The position numbers and the translations under genes were made by a program. Shown piece after piece: positions 1-8,877 of a stretch of DNA of 64,000 nt. A model generated the notes under the pieces. It ran no database searches and was not told where the DNA came from. It saw only the letters and a list, made by a program, of their open reading frames with translations. Each line of letters begins with the position of its first letter. Positions within the stretch are counted from its first letter, which is position 1. Origin of the DNA: Kiloniellaceae bacterium (GTDB lineage: Bacteria; Pseudomonadota; Alphaproteobacteria; Kiloniellales; Kiloniellaceae); the NCBI GenBank assembly GCA_021776195.1, contig JAJFGK010000067.1:1-64000 (forward strand), read 5' to 3'.

Positions 1-1135
1 CCTCGCTTTGTGCCGTCACCTGCTCGTCGAGCAGGCGCGCGCCATAGAGCGCCAGGGCCAGGGCGCCCTCGCTGTAGCATTTCTGCAGCAGCAGCATGCG
101 CCGCACGTCGCCGTGGGCGATGATCGGCACCGGCGGGCTGGTAGGGTCCTTGTCGTCCAGGGCGCGGCCCTGGCGCCGCTCCTTGGCGTAGGCCAGGGAA
201 AGCCGATAGCCGATCGTCCCCAGCATGGTCGCGCCGAGGCCGACGCCGATGCGGGCCTCGTTCATCATGTGGAACATGGCGGCCAGGCCCTGGTGCGGCG
301 CCCCCACCAATGTTCCCAAACAGTCGCCGGTCTCGCCGAAGTTCAAGAGGCAGTTGGTGATGCCGCGGTAGCCCATTTTGTGATTGAGCCCGGCCAGGGC
401 GATGTGGTTGTCGAGGCCAAGCGAACCATCGGATTCGACCCGGCGTTTGGGCACGGCGAAGAGCGAGATTCCGCGCACCCCCGGCGCTGCGTCGGGCAGG
501 CGCGCCAGCACCAGATGGACGATATTCTCGGCCAGCTCGTGGTCGCCGCCGCTGATCCACATCTTGGACCCGGAAACGCGAAACTGGCCGTCGTCGGCAG
601 GCTCGGCCTTGCAGCGCAGGTCGCCCAGGGCCGAGCCGACATCGGGCTCGGAAAGGCACATGGTGCCGAAGTAGCGGCCCTCGGTCATAGGCGTCATGTA
701 GAGCCGCTTTTGCTCATCGCTGCCGTGGGCCGCCAGCAGGTTGGCCGCCGCCTTGGTCAACATCAGATAGCCCGCGGTCGAGACGTTTGAGCCCTTCAAG
801 AGGCCATGACAGGCCTGCAGGACCAGGTGCGGCAGCTGCAGGCCGCCCTGGTCGTGATCCAGGTGCGCGGCGAAGAAGCCCGCCTCGCGCAGCTGCGCCA
901 GGGCCGCGCCGACTTCCGGGTTGATGCGAACCTTGCCGTTTTCGACCCGGGGTTCGTCCCGGTCGAGGGCCGCGGCATGGGGCCAGAGTTCCTCCTCGGC
1001 CAGCTTTTGCGCCAGGTCCAGGACGGCGCTCAGGCTGGTCCGGTCATGGTCGCCGTAGCGCGGCGTGGCGCAGAGATCCTCCAGCCCCAGGACCTCGAAG
1101 AGCTGGAAATCCAGGTCGCGGCGGTTGAAGAGCAT
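1..1135 (-). CDS. acyl-CoA dehydrogenase, long DmdC/FadE-like form (3' end outside window)
   Basis: Flavoprotein that oxidises an acyl-CoA to the trans-2-enoyl-CoA, the first step of beta-oxidation. The N-terminus reads MLFNRRDLDFQLFEVL, like the roughly 590-residue acyl-CoA dehydrogenases related to the methylmercaptopropionyl-CoA enzyme DmdC. The middle carries the family's flavin/substrate motifs TMCLSEPDVGSALGD and SGSKMWISGGDHE. About 378 codons are visible; the C-terminal part lies beyond base 1. The ATG at 1135 is the first in frame and starts the recognisable family N-terminus. It lies 37 bases after the thiolase stop and is probably cotranscribed with it and the FadB/FadJ-like gene. 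The chain-length or sulfur-compound specificity cannot be told. Confidence 0.88.
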   Translation of the reverse strand, partial: MLFNRRDLDFQLFEVLGLEDLCATPRYGDHDRTSLSAVLDLAQKLAEEELWPHAAALDRDEPRVENGKVRINPEVGAALAQLREAGFFAAHLDHDQGGLQLPHLVLQACHGLLKGSNVSTAGYLMLTKAAANLLAAHGSDEQKRLYMTPMTEGRYFGTMCLSEPDVGSALGDLRCKAEPADDGQFRVSGSKMWISGGDHELAENIVHLVLARLPDAAPGVRGISLFAVPKRRVESDGSLGLDNHIALAGLNHKMGYRGITNCLLNFGETGDCLGTLVGAPHQGLAAMFHMMNEARIGVGLGATMLGTIGYRLSLAYAKERRQGRALDDKDPTSPPVPIIAHGDVRRMLLLQKCYSEGALALALYGARLLDEQVTAQSE

Positions 1136-1172
1136 ACTCACCGGTTGGCCCCTTCCCTGGGAGAAATGCGGG

Positions 1173-2351
<1,179 letters not shown>

Positions 2352-2354
2352 CGG

Positions 2355-4472
2355 CTAGCTCCCCTCGCGGTCGTGGTCGGAAAATCCCTTGCCCTCGGCG
2401 ACCAGGCGCTCGAGCAGCGGCGCCGGCTCCCAGAAGTCGTGCTTGGCCTGGAAGCCCTTGATCGCCGCCAGCACCTTGTCCAGACCCTCGGCCTCGGCCC
2501 AGTGCATCGGCCCGCCGCGCCAGCGCGGAAAAGCATAGCCGTTCAGCCAGACCAGATCGATATCGCTGGCCCTGAGCGCGATACCCTCCTCCAGAATGCG
2601 CGCGCCCTCGTTGACCAGGGGATAGAGGCAGCGCTGCAGGATTTCGTCGCTACCGATCTCGCGCCGTTCGATGCCGAGTTCGGCCGAGGCGGCGAGGATC
2701 ACCGCCTCGACCTCGGGGTCGGGGACCGGCGTGCGGTTGCCGGGCTCGTAGCGGTAGAAGCCGGCCCCGGTCTTCTGGCCGAATCGGCCCAGCTCACAGA
2801 GCTTGTCGGCGACCACGGCATAGCGTTTGCCGGGCTCGCGCAGGTGGGCGTTGGCCTTGCGCTTGGCCCAGCCGATGTCGTTGCCGGCGAGGTCGCTGAC
2901 GGCGAAGAGACCCATGGCCATGCCATAGTCGGTCAGGACCGCGTCGACCTGCTGCGGCAGGGCGCCCTCCTCGATCAGGAAGTGGGCCTCGCGCTGGTAG
3001 CCCTCCAGCATGCGGTTGCCGATGAAGCCGTGGCAGACCCCGGCAACCACCGGCAGCTTGCCGATCCTGCGGCCGAGCTTCAACACCGTGGCCAGGATAT
3101 CTGGCGCGACCTTTTCGGTCCGCACCACCTCCAGCAGGCGCATGATGTTGGCCGGGCTGAAGAAGTGGGTCCCCAGCACCCGGCCGGCATGGCCCGGCGC
3201 GGCCTCGGCGATCTTGTCGACGTTCAAATAGGAGGTGTTGCTGGCCAGGATCGCGTCAGCCTTGCAGATCCCGTCCAGGGCGCGGAAGACCTCTTGCTTG
3301 ACCGGCATTTCCTCGAAGACCGCCTCGATCACGATGTCGGCGTCGCCGGCCGCCTCGAAGCCCAGCGCCGGGGTCAGGCGGGCCAGAATGGCCTCAAGCT
3401 CCGCTTCGCTCAGGCGGCCGCGTTTGACGCTGGCCGCGTAGTTGGCGCGAATGCGCGCGAAGCCGCTGTCGAGAGCGGCCTGCTCGCGCTCGATCACGGT
3501 GACCGGGATGCCGGCATTCGCAAGAGACATCGAGATGCCGCCGCCCATGGTGCCGGCGCCGATCACCGCGGCGGTCTCGATCTTCTGGGTCGGGGTCTCG
3601 CGGGAAAGGCCGGGCACCTTGTTCACCGCGCGCTCGGCGAAAAAGACGTGACGCAGGGCCGCGCCCTCGGCCGAATCGCGGCAGGCCTCGAAGGTCGCGC
3701 GCTCGTAGGCGATGGCCTCGTCGAAGGACTTGGTGACCGAAGCCTCGACGCAGTCGATGCAGGCGAAGGGCGCGCGCTGGCCCTTGGCCCGGCGCGCGAT
3801 CTTCTGGCGGGTCTTGTCGAACAGGCCGGGGTCGGCCAGCGTCACGGTCTTGTCACGGGCCCGGGGCGGGGCCTCGCCGCTGGCGCCGCACTGGGCCGCG
3901 AAGGCCAGCGCGCCCGCGAGGAAGTCGCCCTCGATGACCCGGTCCACGATGCCGTGCTCGGCGGCGTCCCGGGCGTCGATCGGCTCGCCCTCCAGGATCA
4001 TGGTCAGCGCCTTTTCCGCCCCGGCCAGCCGCGGCAGACGCTGGGTCGCACCGGCGCCCGGCGGGATGCCCAGCTTGACCTCGGGCTGGCCGATCTTGCA
4101 GTCCGGCGCGATGACCCGGTAATGGCAGGCCATGGCGAGCTCGAGCCCGCCGCCGAGACAGTGGTTCTGCAGGGCGGCCACGACCGGCTTGGGGCTGGCT
4201 TCGATCTGCGGGATCAGATCCCAGAGTTTTAACTGGTCAGCCGGCCAGGGCCTGCCGAAAGAGCGGATGTCGGCGCCGGCGATGATGCCGCTGCCGGCGC
4301 CCTTCAGAACCACGGCGGCGATCTCGGGATCGTCCTGGGCCGCCGTGAGGCCCGCCAGGATGCCGGAGGGCACGCCGACGCCGATGGGATTGACCGGGGG
4401 ATTGTCGATGGTCAGCACCAGAACCGCGCCGTGGCGCTCCTGCTGCACCAGGGTCTTCTCGCTATCCGCCAT
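2355..4472 (-). CDS. FadB/FadJ-type enoyl-CoA hydratase / 3-hydroxyacyl-CoA dehydrogenase
   Basis: Two-activity beta-oxidation enzyme of 705 residues. The N-terminal crotonase domain (about residues 1-200) has both catalytic glutamates, in GGGLELAMACH and GQPEVKLGIPPGAG. The NAD-binding domain starts near residue 300 with VIGAGTMGGGISMSLANAG and carries the catalytic His in LGTHFFSPANIM. A duplicated C-terminal dehydrogenase domain follows. The ATG at 4472 (MADSEKTLVQQ) was chosen because the longer in-frame extension to 4739 runs into the divergent short-chain dehydrogenase and has no family resemblance. It is the first gene of the leftward operon with the thiolase and acyl-CoA dehydrogenase. 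FadJ or FadB naming cannot be settled by eye. Confidence 0.93.
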   Translation of the reverse strand: MADSEKTLVQQERHGAVLVLTIDNPPVNPIGVGVPSGILAGLTAAQDDPEIAAVVLKGAGSGIIAGADIRSFGRPWPADQLKLWDLIPQIEASPKPVVAALQNHCLGGGLELAMACHYRVIAPDCKIGQPEVKLGIPPGAGATQRLPRLAGAEKALTMILEGEPIDARDAAEHGIVDRVIEGDFLAGALAFAAQCGASGEAPPRARDKTVTLADPGLFDKTRQKIARRAKGQRAPFACIDCVEASVTKSFDEAIAYERATFEACRDSAEGAALRHVFFAERAVNKVPGLSRETPTQKIETAAVIGAGTMGGGISMSLANAGIPVTVIEREQAALDSGFARIRANYAASVKRGRLSEAELEAILARLTPALGFEAAGDADIVIEAVFEEMPVKQEVFRALDGICKADAILASNTSYLNVDKIAEAAPGHAGRVLGTHFFSPANIMRLLEVVRTEKVAPDILATVLKLGRRIGKLPVVAGVCHGFIGNRMLEGYQREAHFLIEEGALPQQVDAVLTDYGMAMGLFAVSDLAGNDIGWAKRKANAHLREPGKRYAVVADKLCELGRFGQKTGAGFYRYEPGNRTPVPDPEVEAVILAASAELGIERREIGSDEILQRCLYPLVNEGARILEEGIALRASDIDLVWLNGYAFPRWRGGPMHWAEAEGLDKVLAAIKGFQAKHDFWEPAPLLERLVAEGKGFSDHDREGS

Positions 4473-4545
4473 TGCCGCCTCACGGGTTTTCTTTTTGATC
4501 GGGCGCCACGATAGTGACCTTTTCATCGGGAGGCGAGAGCGAAGG

Positions 4546-5322
4546 ATGGATCTTTTCAAGCTCGAGGGCCGGGTCGCATTGATCACCGGTGCCAGCCGAG
4601 GGATCGGTCTGGCCATCGCCCAGCGGTTTGCCGAGGCAGGCGCCCGGGTGGTGGTCACGGCGCGCGGCGCCGAGGACTGCGAAACCGCCGCCCAGGCCAT
4701 TCGCGACGCGGGCGGCGCGGCGGTGGCGATGCCCTGCAACGTCGGTCACCTTGAAGCCCTGCCGGGCCTGGTGGCAGGCGCCGAGGCTGCCTTCGGGCCG
4801 GTCGAGATCCTGATCGGCAACGCCGCCGCTAACCCGCACTATGGCCCCCTGACGGATATCGAGGAGCCGGCCTTCGACAAGGTCGTCCAGACCAACATCA
4901 AGGCCAACCTGTGGCTCGCCAAGGCGGTGCTGCCCGGCATGGCCGCCCGCGGCCGCGGCGCCCTGGTCTTCGTCTCCTCCATCGCCGGCTTGCGCGGGCG
5001 CGACGATATCGCGGCCTACGGCCTTTCCAAGGCGGCGCTGGATTCCATGACCCGCAGCCTCGCGGTCGGCTGGGGCAAGCAGGGCGTGCGGGTCAACGCC
5101 ATCGCTCCCGGCCTGATCAGGACCGACTTCGCCCGGGCCCTCTGGGAAGACCCCGCCCGTCTGGCCAAGGTCGAGGCGGCCTATCCCCTGGGGCGTATCG
5201 GCGAGCCCGACGAGGTGGCCGGCGCCGCGCTCTTCCTCGCTTCCGACGCCGCCCGCTTCATCACCGGCCAGACCCTGGTGGTCGACGGCGGGGTGACGAT
5301 CTCCGGCGGCCTGGGGGCGTGA
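4546..5322 (+). CDS. SDR-family NAD(P)-dependent oxidoreductase
   Basis: Classical short-chain dehydrogenase/reductase of 258 residues. It has the Rossmann motif TGASRGIG (residues 14-21), an NAG-like NAAA motif, the catalytic YxxxK in YGLSK preceded by the SS of VFVSSIAG, and the C-terminal GQTLVVDGG block. All catalytic residues are present. The ATG at 4546 is preceded by a GGGAGG ribosome site at 4528-4533. The gene is divergent from the beta-oxidation operon across 73 bases, which must hold both promoters. A role in lipid or alcohol metabolism is inferred from the neighbour; the substrate is unknown. Confidence 0.9.
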   Translation: MDLFKLEGRVALITGASRGIGLAIAQRFAEAGARVVVTARGAEDCETAAQAIRDAGGAAVAMPCNVGHLEALPGLVAGAEAAFGPVEILIGNAAANPHYGPLTDIEEPAFDKVVQTNIKANLWLAKAVLPGMAARGRGALVFVSSIAGLRGRDDIAAYGLSKAALDSMTRSLAVGWGKQGVRVNAIAPGLIRTDFARALWEDPARLAKVEAAYPLGRIGEPDEVAGAALFLASDAARFITGQTLVVDGGVTISGGLGA

Positions 5323-5536
5323 GGGTTCCGTGGGTGCCGCGCAACCATCCATCCGATTGCCCCACCCCCACCCGGCGCTGGCGCGCCGACCTCCCCCGTC
5401 GAGGATGAGGTGATGTGATAATGTCTATGCGAGCCCAATCGTGCTCCTTCCCCCTTGACGGGGGAAGGCTGGGATGGGGGTGATTGCCGCCACGCGATCA
5501 GGGTTGGTTGAGATTATGAATCTTCTGGGCAGAATC

Positions 5537-6502
5537 ATGAAGGCGCATAGGGCGCTGGCCATCCTGCTTCTGGGCGCCCTCTTGTCGGCATCGTCGGGTG
5601 CGGCCGACTGGGTCTCGCCGATTGCCCGGGACCACCCGTTTGTGGGGAAAGTCTGGCAGCCGGATCCGGGGACCTTCGTCACGCCCGAGGCGGTCGAGGC
5701 GGCGGCGGCTAAGGCCGGTTTTCTATTGCTCGGCGAGAAGCACGACAACGCCGACCACCATCGTCTCCAGGCGCGGATGGTCGGCGCGATGGCCGCCGCC
5801 GGCCGCCGTCCGGCGGTGGTCTTCGAGATGATCGACGAGGATCGCCAGGCGTTGGTCGACCAATGGCGGGCGACGGGCCCCGGCGATGCCGCCGGGCTCG
5901 GCCCGGCGCTGGCCTGGGACCAGAGCGGCTGGCCGCCCTGGCCGACCTACCGGCCCATTGCCGAGGCCGCGCTGGCCGCCGGGCTGCCGCTGCGCGCCGG
6001 CAACCTGCCGCGCCAGATGGCCAGGCTTATCGGTCAGTCCGGGCTTTCCGTCCTGGCGGCCGACCGCCGCGCCCGTCTCGGGCTCGATGCGGCGCTGGAC
6101 CCGGACCTCGCCAGCGCCCTGCGCCGCGACCTCTTCGAGGGCCACTGCGGGCTGATGCCCGAGGCCGCGCTGGAGCCCCTGGTCGCGGTCCAGCACGCCC
6201 GCGATGCCGTCCTGGCCGACAACCTCGCCCGGGCCGGCGCGCGGGCCGACGGCGCCGTTCTGATCGCCGGTGCCGGCCATGCCCGGGCCGACCGTGCCGT
6301 TCCCCTACATCTCGCCCGGTTGGCGCCAGGGGATGCGGTGGTGACCATCGCCTTCATCGAGGTCGAGGAGGGGGTCGAGGACCCGGCGGCCTACGGCGAG
6401 AGCTTCGGCGGCGCGCTGCCCTTCGACTTCCTCTGGTTCACCCCGCGCGCCAACGACCGCGACTACTGCGCCGAACTCCAAAAGAGCATGGGGCAGGAGT
6501 GA
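5537..6502 (+). CDS. ChaN-family exported protein (haem-binding uptake, Tiki superfamily)
   Basis: Predicted exported protein of 321 residues. The N-terminus MKAHRALAILLLGALLSASSGA is a Sec signal. It is followed by the ChaN-family signature GEKHDNADHHRLQ and FEMIDEDRQ, then a C-terminal AGAGHARADRAVP block typical of the family. Campylobacter ChaN binds haem cofactors; other family members have no proven role. The start at 5537 was chosen because it begins the signal peptide; in-frame starts at 5474 and 5516 would add an unlikely tail. No Cys follows the signal, so a lipoprotein form is not supported. It is convergent with the LysR gene, with 12 bases between the stops. Confidence 0.78.
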   Translation: MKAHRALAILLLGALLSASSGAADWVSPIARDHPFVGKVWQPDPGTFVTPEAVEAAAAKAGFLLLGEKHDNADHHRLQARMVGAMAAAGRRPAVVFEMIDEDRQALVDQWRATGPGDAAGLGPALAWDQSGWPPWPTYRPIAEAALAAGLPLRAGNLPRQMARLIGQSGLSVLAADRRARLGLDAALDPDLASALRRDLFEGHCGLMPEAALEPLVAVQHARDAVLADNLARAGARADGAVLIAGAGHARADRAVPLHLARLAPGDAVVTIAFIEVEEGVEDPAAYGESFGGALPFDFLWFTPRANDRDYCAELQKSMGQE

Positions 6503-6514
6503 GGCCACCGAGTC

Positions 6515-7381
6515 TCAAGCAAACTGGGCGCGCAACTCCGCGCCGAGCTGATCGATGAGGGCCGTTTTGGGGCTGTCCTTGCGGAAGATGACGCAGAGCT
6601 CGCGGACCACCGGCGGGGTGCCGAAGGGGATGGCGCGGATGCTCTTGCCGAAGCGCACGCCGCCGGCGTTGAGCGGCACGATGGAGACCCCCAGGCGGTT
6701 CGCCACCAGGGAAATGACCGCGTCCAGGGTGCCGATCTCCATGGTGGAAGAGGGTGACAGGCCCATGGATGCCAGGGCGGACTCGACCAGTTGGGCGACC
6801 CGGGCCCGGTGATTGAAGCGGACGTAGGGGTGGTCGGCGAGGATCCGCCGGACGTCCCTTCCCGTCACCGATCTGTGGGCGATCAGCACCATGGGCTCGC
6901 CGGCGATCGTGACCTGCCCCAGGGCCGGGTCGATCCGCGCCTGGCCGGTGACCAGGGCACAGTCCAGCCTTCGGCGCAGGACCAGATCCTCCAGTTCGTG
7001 GGTCAGACCGGTGGTCAGGCGAAGCGGCGTCTCCGGCCGGGCCGCGCGAAACTTGCGCAGGGCCGGGGGCAGGGACCCGGCGACCGCGGTGTGAACCGCG
7101 CCGATCTTCAAGATGACCCGGGCCGCCGCGCCGCCGGGGCCGCCGCTGAGGGCGTCCCACTGGCGCAGAAGGTCGCGGGCACGGGCGACGAAGTCGAGGC
7201 CTTCTTCGGTGACCCGGGGCGGACGGGTGCTGCGGTCGAAGAGGTCGAGCTTGAGTTCGTGTTCCAGCGCGCGGATCTGCAGGCTGACGCTGGAGATCGA
7301 GATATCGAGCGCCTTGGCGGCCTCCGCGAAGGACCCGCAGTCGACCGCCGCGATCACGCTGTAGAGCGCCCTGACGTCCAT
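6515..7381 (-). CDS. LysR-family transcriptional regulator
   Basis: LysR-type regulator of 288 residues. The N-terminal winged helix-turn-helix (residues 1-60, with FAEAAKALDISISSVSLQ as the recognition region) is followed by an effector-binding domain of normal length. It is divergent from the fumarate reductase-type operon, the usual LysR arrangement, so it probably controls that operon in response to a dicarboxylate or related effector. That is an inference from position. The intergenic region is 81 bases and contains a 10-base palindrome (see separate entry). Confidence 0.92.
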   Translation of the reverse strand: MDVRALYSVIAAVDCGSFAEAAKALDISISSVSLQIRALEHELKLDLFDRSTRPPRVTEEGLDFVARARDLLRQWDALSGGPGGAAARVILKIGAVHTAVAGSLPPALRKFRAARPETPLRLTTGLTHELEDLVLRRRLDCALVTGQARIDPALGQVTIAGEPMVLIAHRSVTGRDVRRILADHPYVRFNHRARVAQLVESALASMGLSPSSTMEIGTLDAVISLVANRLGVSIVPLNAGGVRFGKSIRAIPFGTPPVVRELCVIFRKDSPKTALIDQLGAELRAQFA

Positions 7382-7462
7382 GGGATTCCTGATTTAGTTG
7401 AGAAAACCTAGAACAAATATTTGCTTGCTTCAAGAAATCATAACTTAGAGACTGACCGTGAA
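7382..7462. promoter_or_regulatory. divergent promoter/operator region between lysR and the frd-like operon
   Basis: This 81-base AT-richer spacer separates the LysR gene from the iron-sulfur subunit. It contains the perfect palindrome CAAATATTTG at 7414-7423, a plausible regulator site. No clear -35/-10 pair could be chosen for either direction. Confidence 0.4.
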
Positions 7463-8170
7463 ATGGAAAAGCTGCTTCCGGTCAAAATCTGGCGGGGCAA
7501 GGACGTGGGCGCCTTCGTCGCCTACGAAGTGCCGCTGCGCGACAACCAGACGGTCCTGGATGTGGTCACCGAGGTGCAGCGCCGCTTCGAGCCCGCGTTG
7601 GCCTATCGCTTCGCCTGCCGTGTCGGGGTCTGCGGCTCCTGTGCCATGACGGTCAACGGCCTGCCGCGCTGGACCTGCCGGACCCATGTGAAGACCTACC
7701 GGGACGAGGGCGCGCTGACCATCGAGCCGCTGCGCAACCTGCCGCGCATCAAGGATCTGGTCTGCGATATGAGCGGGTTTTTCGGCAAGTGGCAAAAGGC
7801 CGGCGGCCGCTTCACGGGGACCCAGACCCGGGCCGACCCGCCGCGTCCGGTCGTCCCCGGCAGCCCGGCCCGGATGGCCGCCGATGCGGCGATCGAATGC
7901 ATCAACTGCGCGGTCTGCTACAGCGCCTGCGACACCGTGGCCTGGGACCCGCGCTATCTGGGGCCGGCGGCGCTGAACCGGGTCTGGACCCTGGTGAACG
8001 ACGAGCGCCAGGCCGACAGGACCGCGACCCTGGACAAGGCCTTCGCGGCCGGCGGCTGCGCTTCCTGCCACAGCCAGGGCAACTGCACCCGGACCTGCCC
8101 GGTCGGCCTCAGCCCGTCGTACGCCATCGCGGGCCTGAAGCGGGCGTCTCTCAAGGGCCTGGCGCCATGA
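7463..8170 (+). CDS. fumarate reductase/succinate dehydrogenase-type iron-sulfur subunit
   Basis: Electron-transfer subunit of 235 residues joining the flavoprotein to the membrane subunits. The N-terminal plant-ferredoxin-like domain has the [2Fe-2S] ligands in CRVGVCGSCAM and the later WTC. The C-terminal domain has CINCAVCYSAC and CASCHSQGNCTRTCP, the cysteine blocks for the [4Fe-4S] and [3Fe-4S] clusters. ATG 7463 (MEKLLPVKIW) fits the family start; a TTG at 7421 is the only longer option. The next gene overlaps its stop (ATGA), so translation is coupled. The order B-C-D-A differs from the common sdhCDAB order. Confidence 0.92.
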   Translation: MEKLLPVKIWRGKDVGAFVAYEVPLRDNQTVLDVVTEVQRRFEPALAYRFACRVGVCGSCAMTVNGLPRWTCRTHVKTYRDEGALTIEPLRNLPRIKDLVCDMSGFFGKWQKAGGRFTGTQTRADPPRPVVPGSPARMAADAAIECINCAVCYSACDTVAWDPRYLGPAALNRVWTLVNDERQADRTATLDKAFAAGGCASCHSQGNCTRTCPVGLSPSYAIAGLKRASLKGLAP

Positions 8171-8496
8171 CCGAGCGCCTGCTCTTTTCGCTTCAGCGCG
8201 TCAGCGCCATGGCCCTGGCGCCCTTCGTGGTTCTGCATCTGGGCCTGATCGTCTATGCCGTGCGCGACGGCCTGACCGCCGGCGAGATCCTGGGACGGAC
8301 CCAGGGCAGCCTCGGCTGGGCGCTCTTCTATGGGCTTTTCGTCCTGGCGGTCGCGGTCCACGCACCGATCGGCCTGCGCAACATCGCCCGCGAGTGGCTG
8401 GGCCTGGGCGATGGCGCGGCCAACGGTCTGGCGGGTCTCTTCGCGGCGGTCCTGCTGGCCTTGGGGCTGCGCGCCCTGGCGGCGGTAATCTGGTGA
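8167..8496 (+). CDS. membrane anchor subunit (FrdC/SdhC-like)
   Basis: Small integral membrane protein of 109 residues with three hydrophobic helices (about residues 12-33, 53-75 and 87-108). It has the anchor-type sequences LQRVSAMALAPFVVLHLG and HAPIGLRNIAREW. The histidines in the first two helices are plausible haem b ligands. It overlaps the iron-sulfur gene by 4 bases and precedes a second anchor gene. It would hold the quinone site together with that second subunit. The subunit letter is assigned by position only. Confidence 0.83.
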   Translation: MTERLLFSLQRVSAMALAPFVVLHLGLIVYAVRDGLTAGEILGRTQGSLGWALFYGLFVLAVAVHAPIGLRNIAREWLGLGDGAANGLAGLFAAVLLALGLRALAAVIW

Positions 8497-8523
8497 GGGG
8501 AATCTAGTGATGGGGGTGAGGAT

Positions 8524-8877
8524 ATGAACCGCCTGCGCCATCACCGGGGCTACTACGCCTTTCTCGGCCACCGGCTCTCCGGCCTCGCCCTCGCCCTCTT
8601 CCTGCCGGTGCATTTCCTGACCCTGGGGCTGGCCCTGGAGGATGCCGCGGCCCTGGACGCCGCCCTGGTCTATAGCGCCCTGCCGGCGGTCAAGGCCGCG
8701 GAATGGGGGCTGGTCTGCCTGCTGGCCCTGCACTTCTTCTTCGGCCTGCGCATCCTGGCGCTCGAGTTCGGCCGCTGGCCGGCCCGCACCGATCCCTTTC
8801 TGGCCTGGGTTCTGCCGGGCACGGCGGCGTCGCTCTTCGTCGGTGCGGTTTTCCTCTTTCAGGTGTCCTCATGGTAG
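8524..8877 (+). CDS. membrane anchor subunit (FrdD/SdhD-like)
   Basis: Second three-helix membrane anchor, 117 residues. The first helix contains HRLSGLALALFLPVH, the HR.SG motif of succinate dehydrogenase cytochrome b subunits. The second contains LLALHFFFGLRIL. Histidines in both helices suggest haem binding. The ATG at 8524 follows a GTGAGG ribosome site. The flavoprotein gene begins inside its last codons (7-base overlap), which supports coordinated expression of all four subunits. Confidence 0.83.
   Translation: MNRLRHHRGYYAFLGHRLSGLALALFLPVHFLTLGLALEDAAALDAALVYSALPAVKAAEWGLVCLLALHFFFGLRILALEFGRWPARTDPFLAWVLPGTAASLFVGAVFLFQVSSW

Noticed and set aside
2373..4232. 619-codon plus-strand frame opposite the FadB/FadJ-like gene
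   Set aside because: Shadow of the hydratase/dehydrogenase gene, rich in Gly/Ala/Arg/Asp without recognisable structure.
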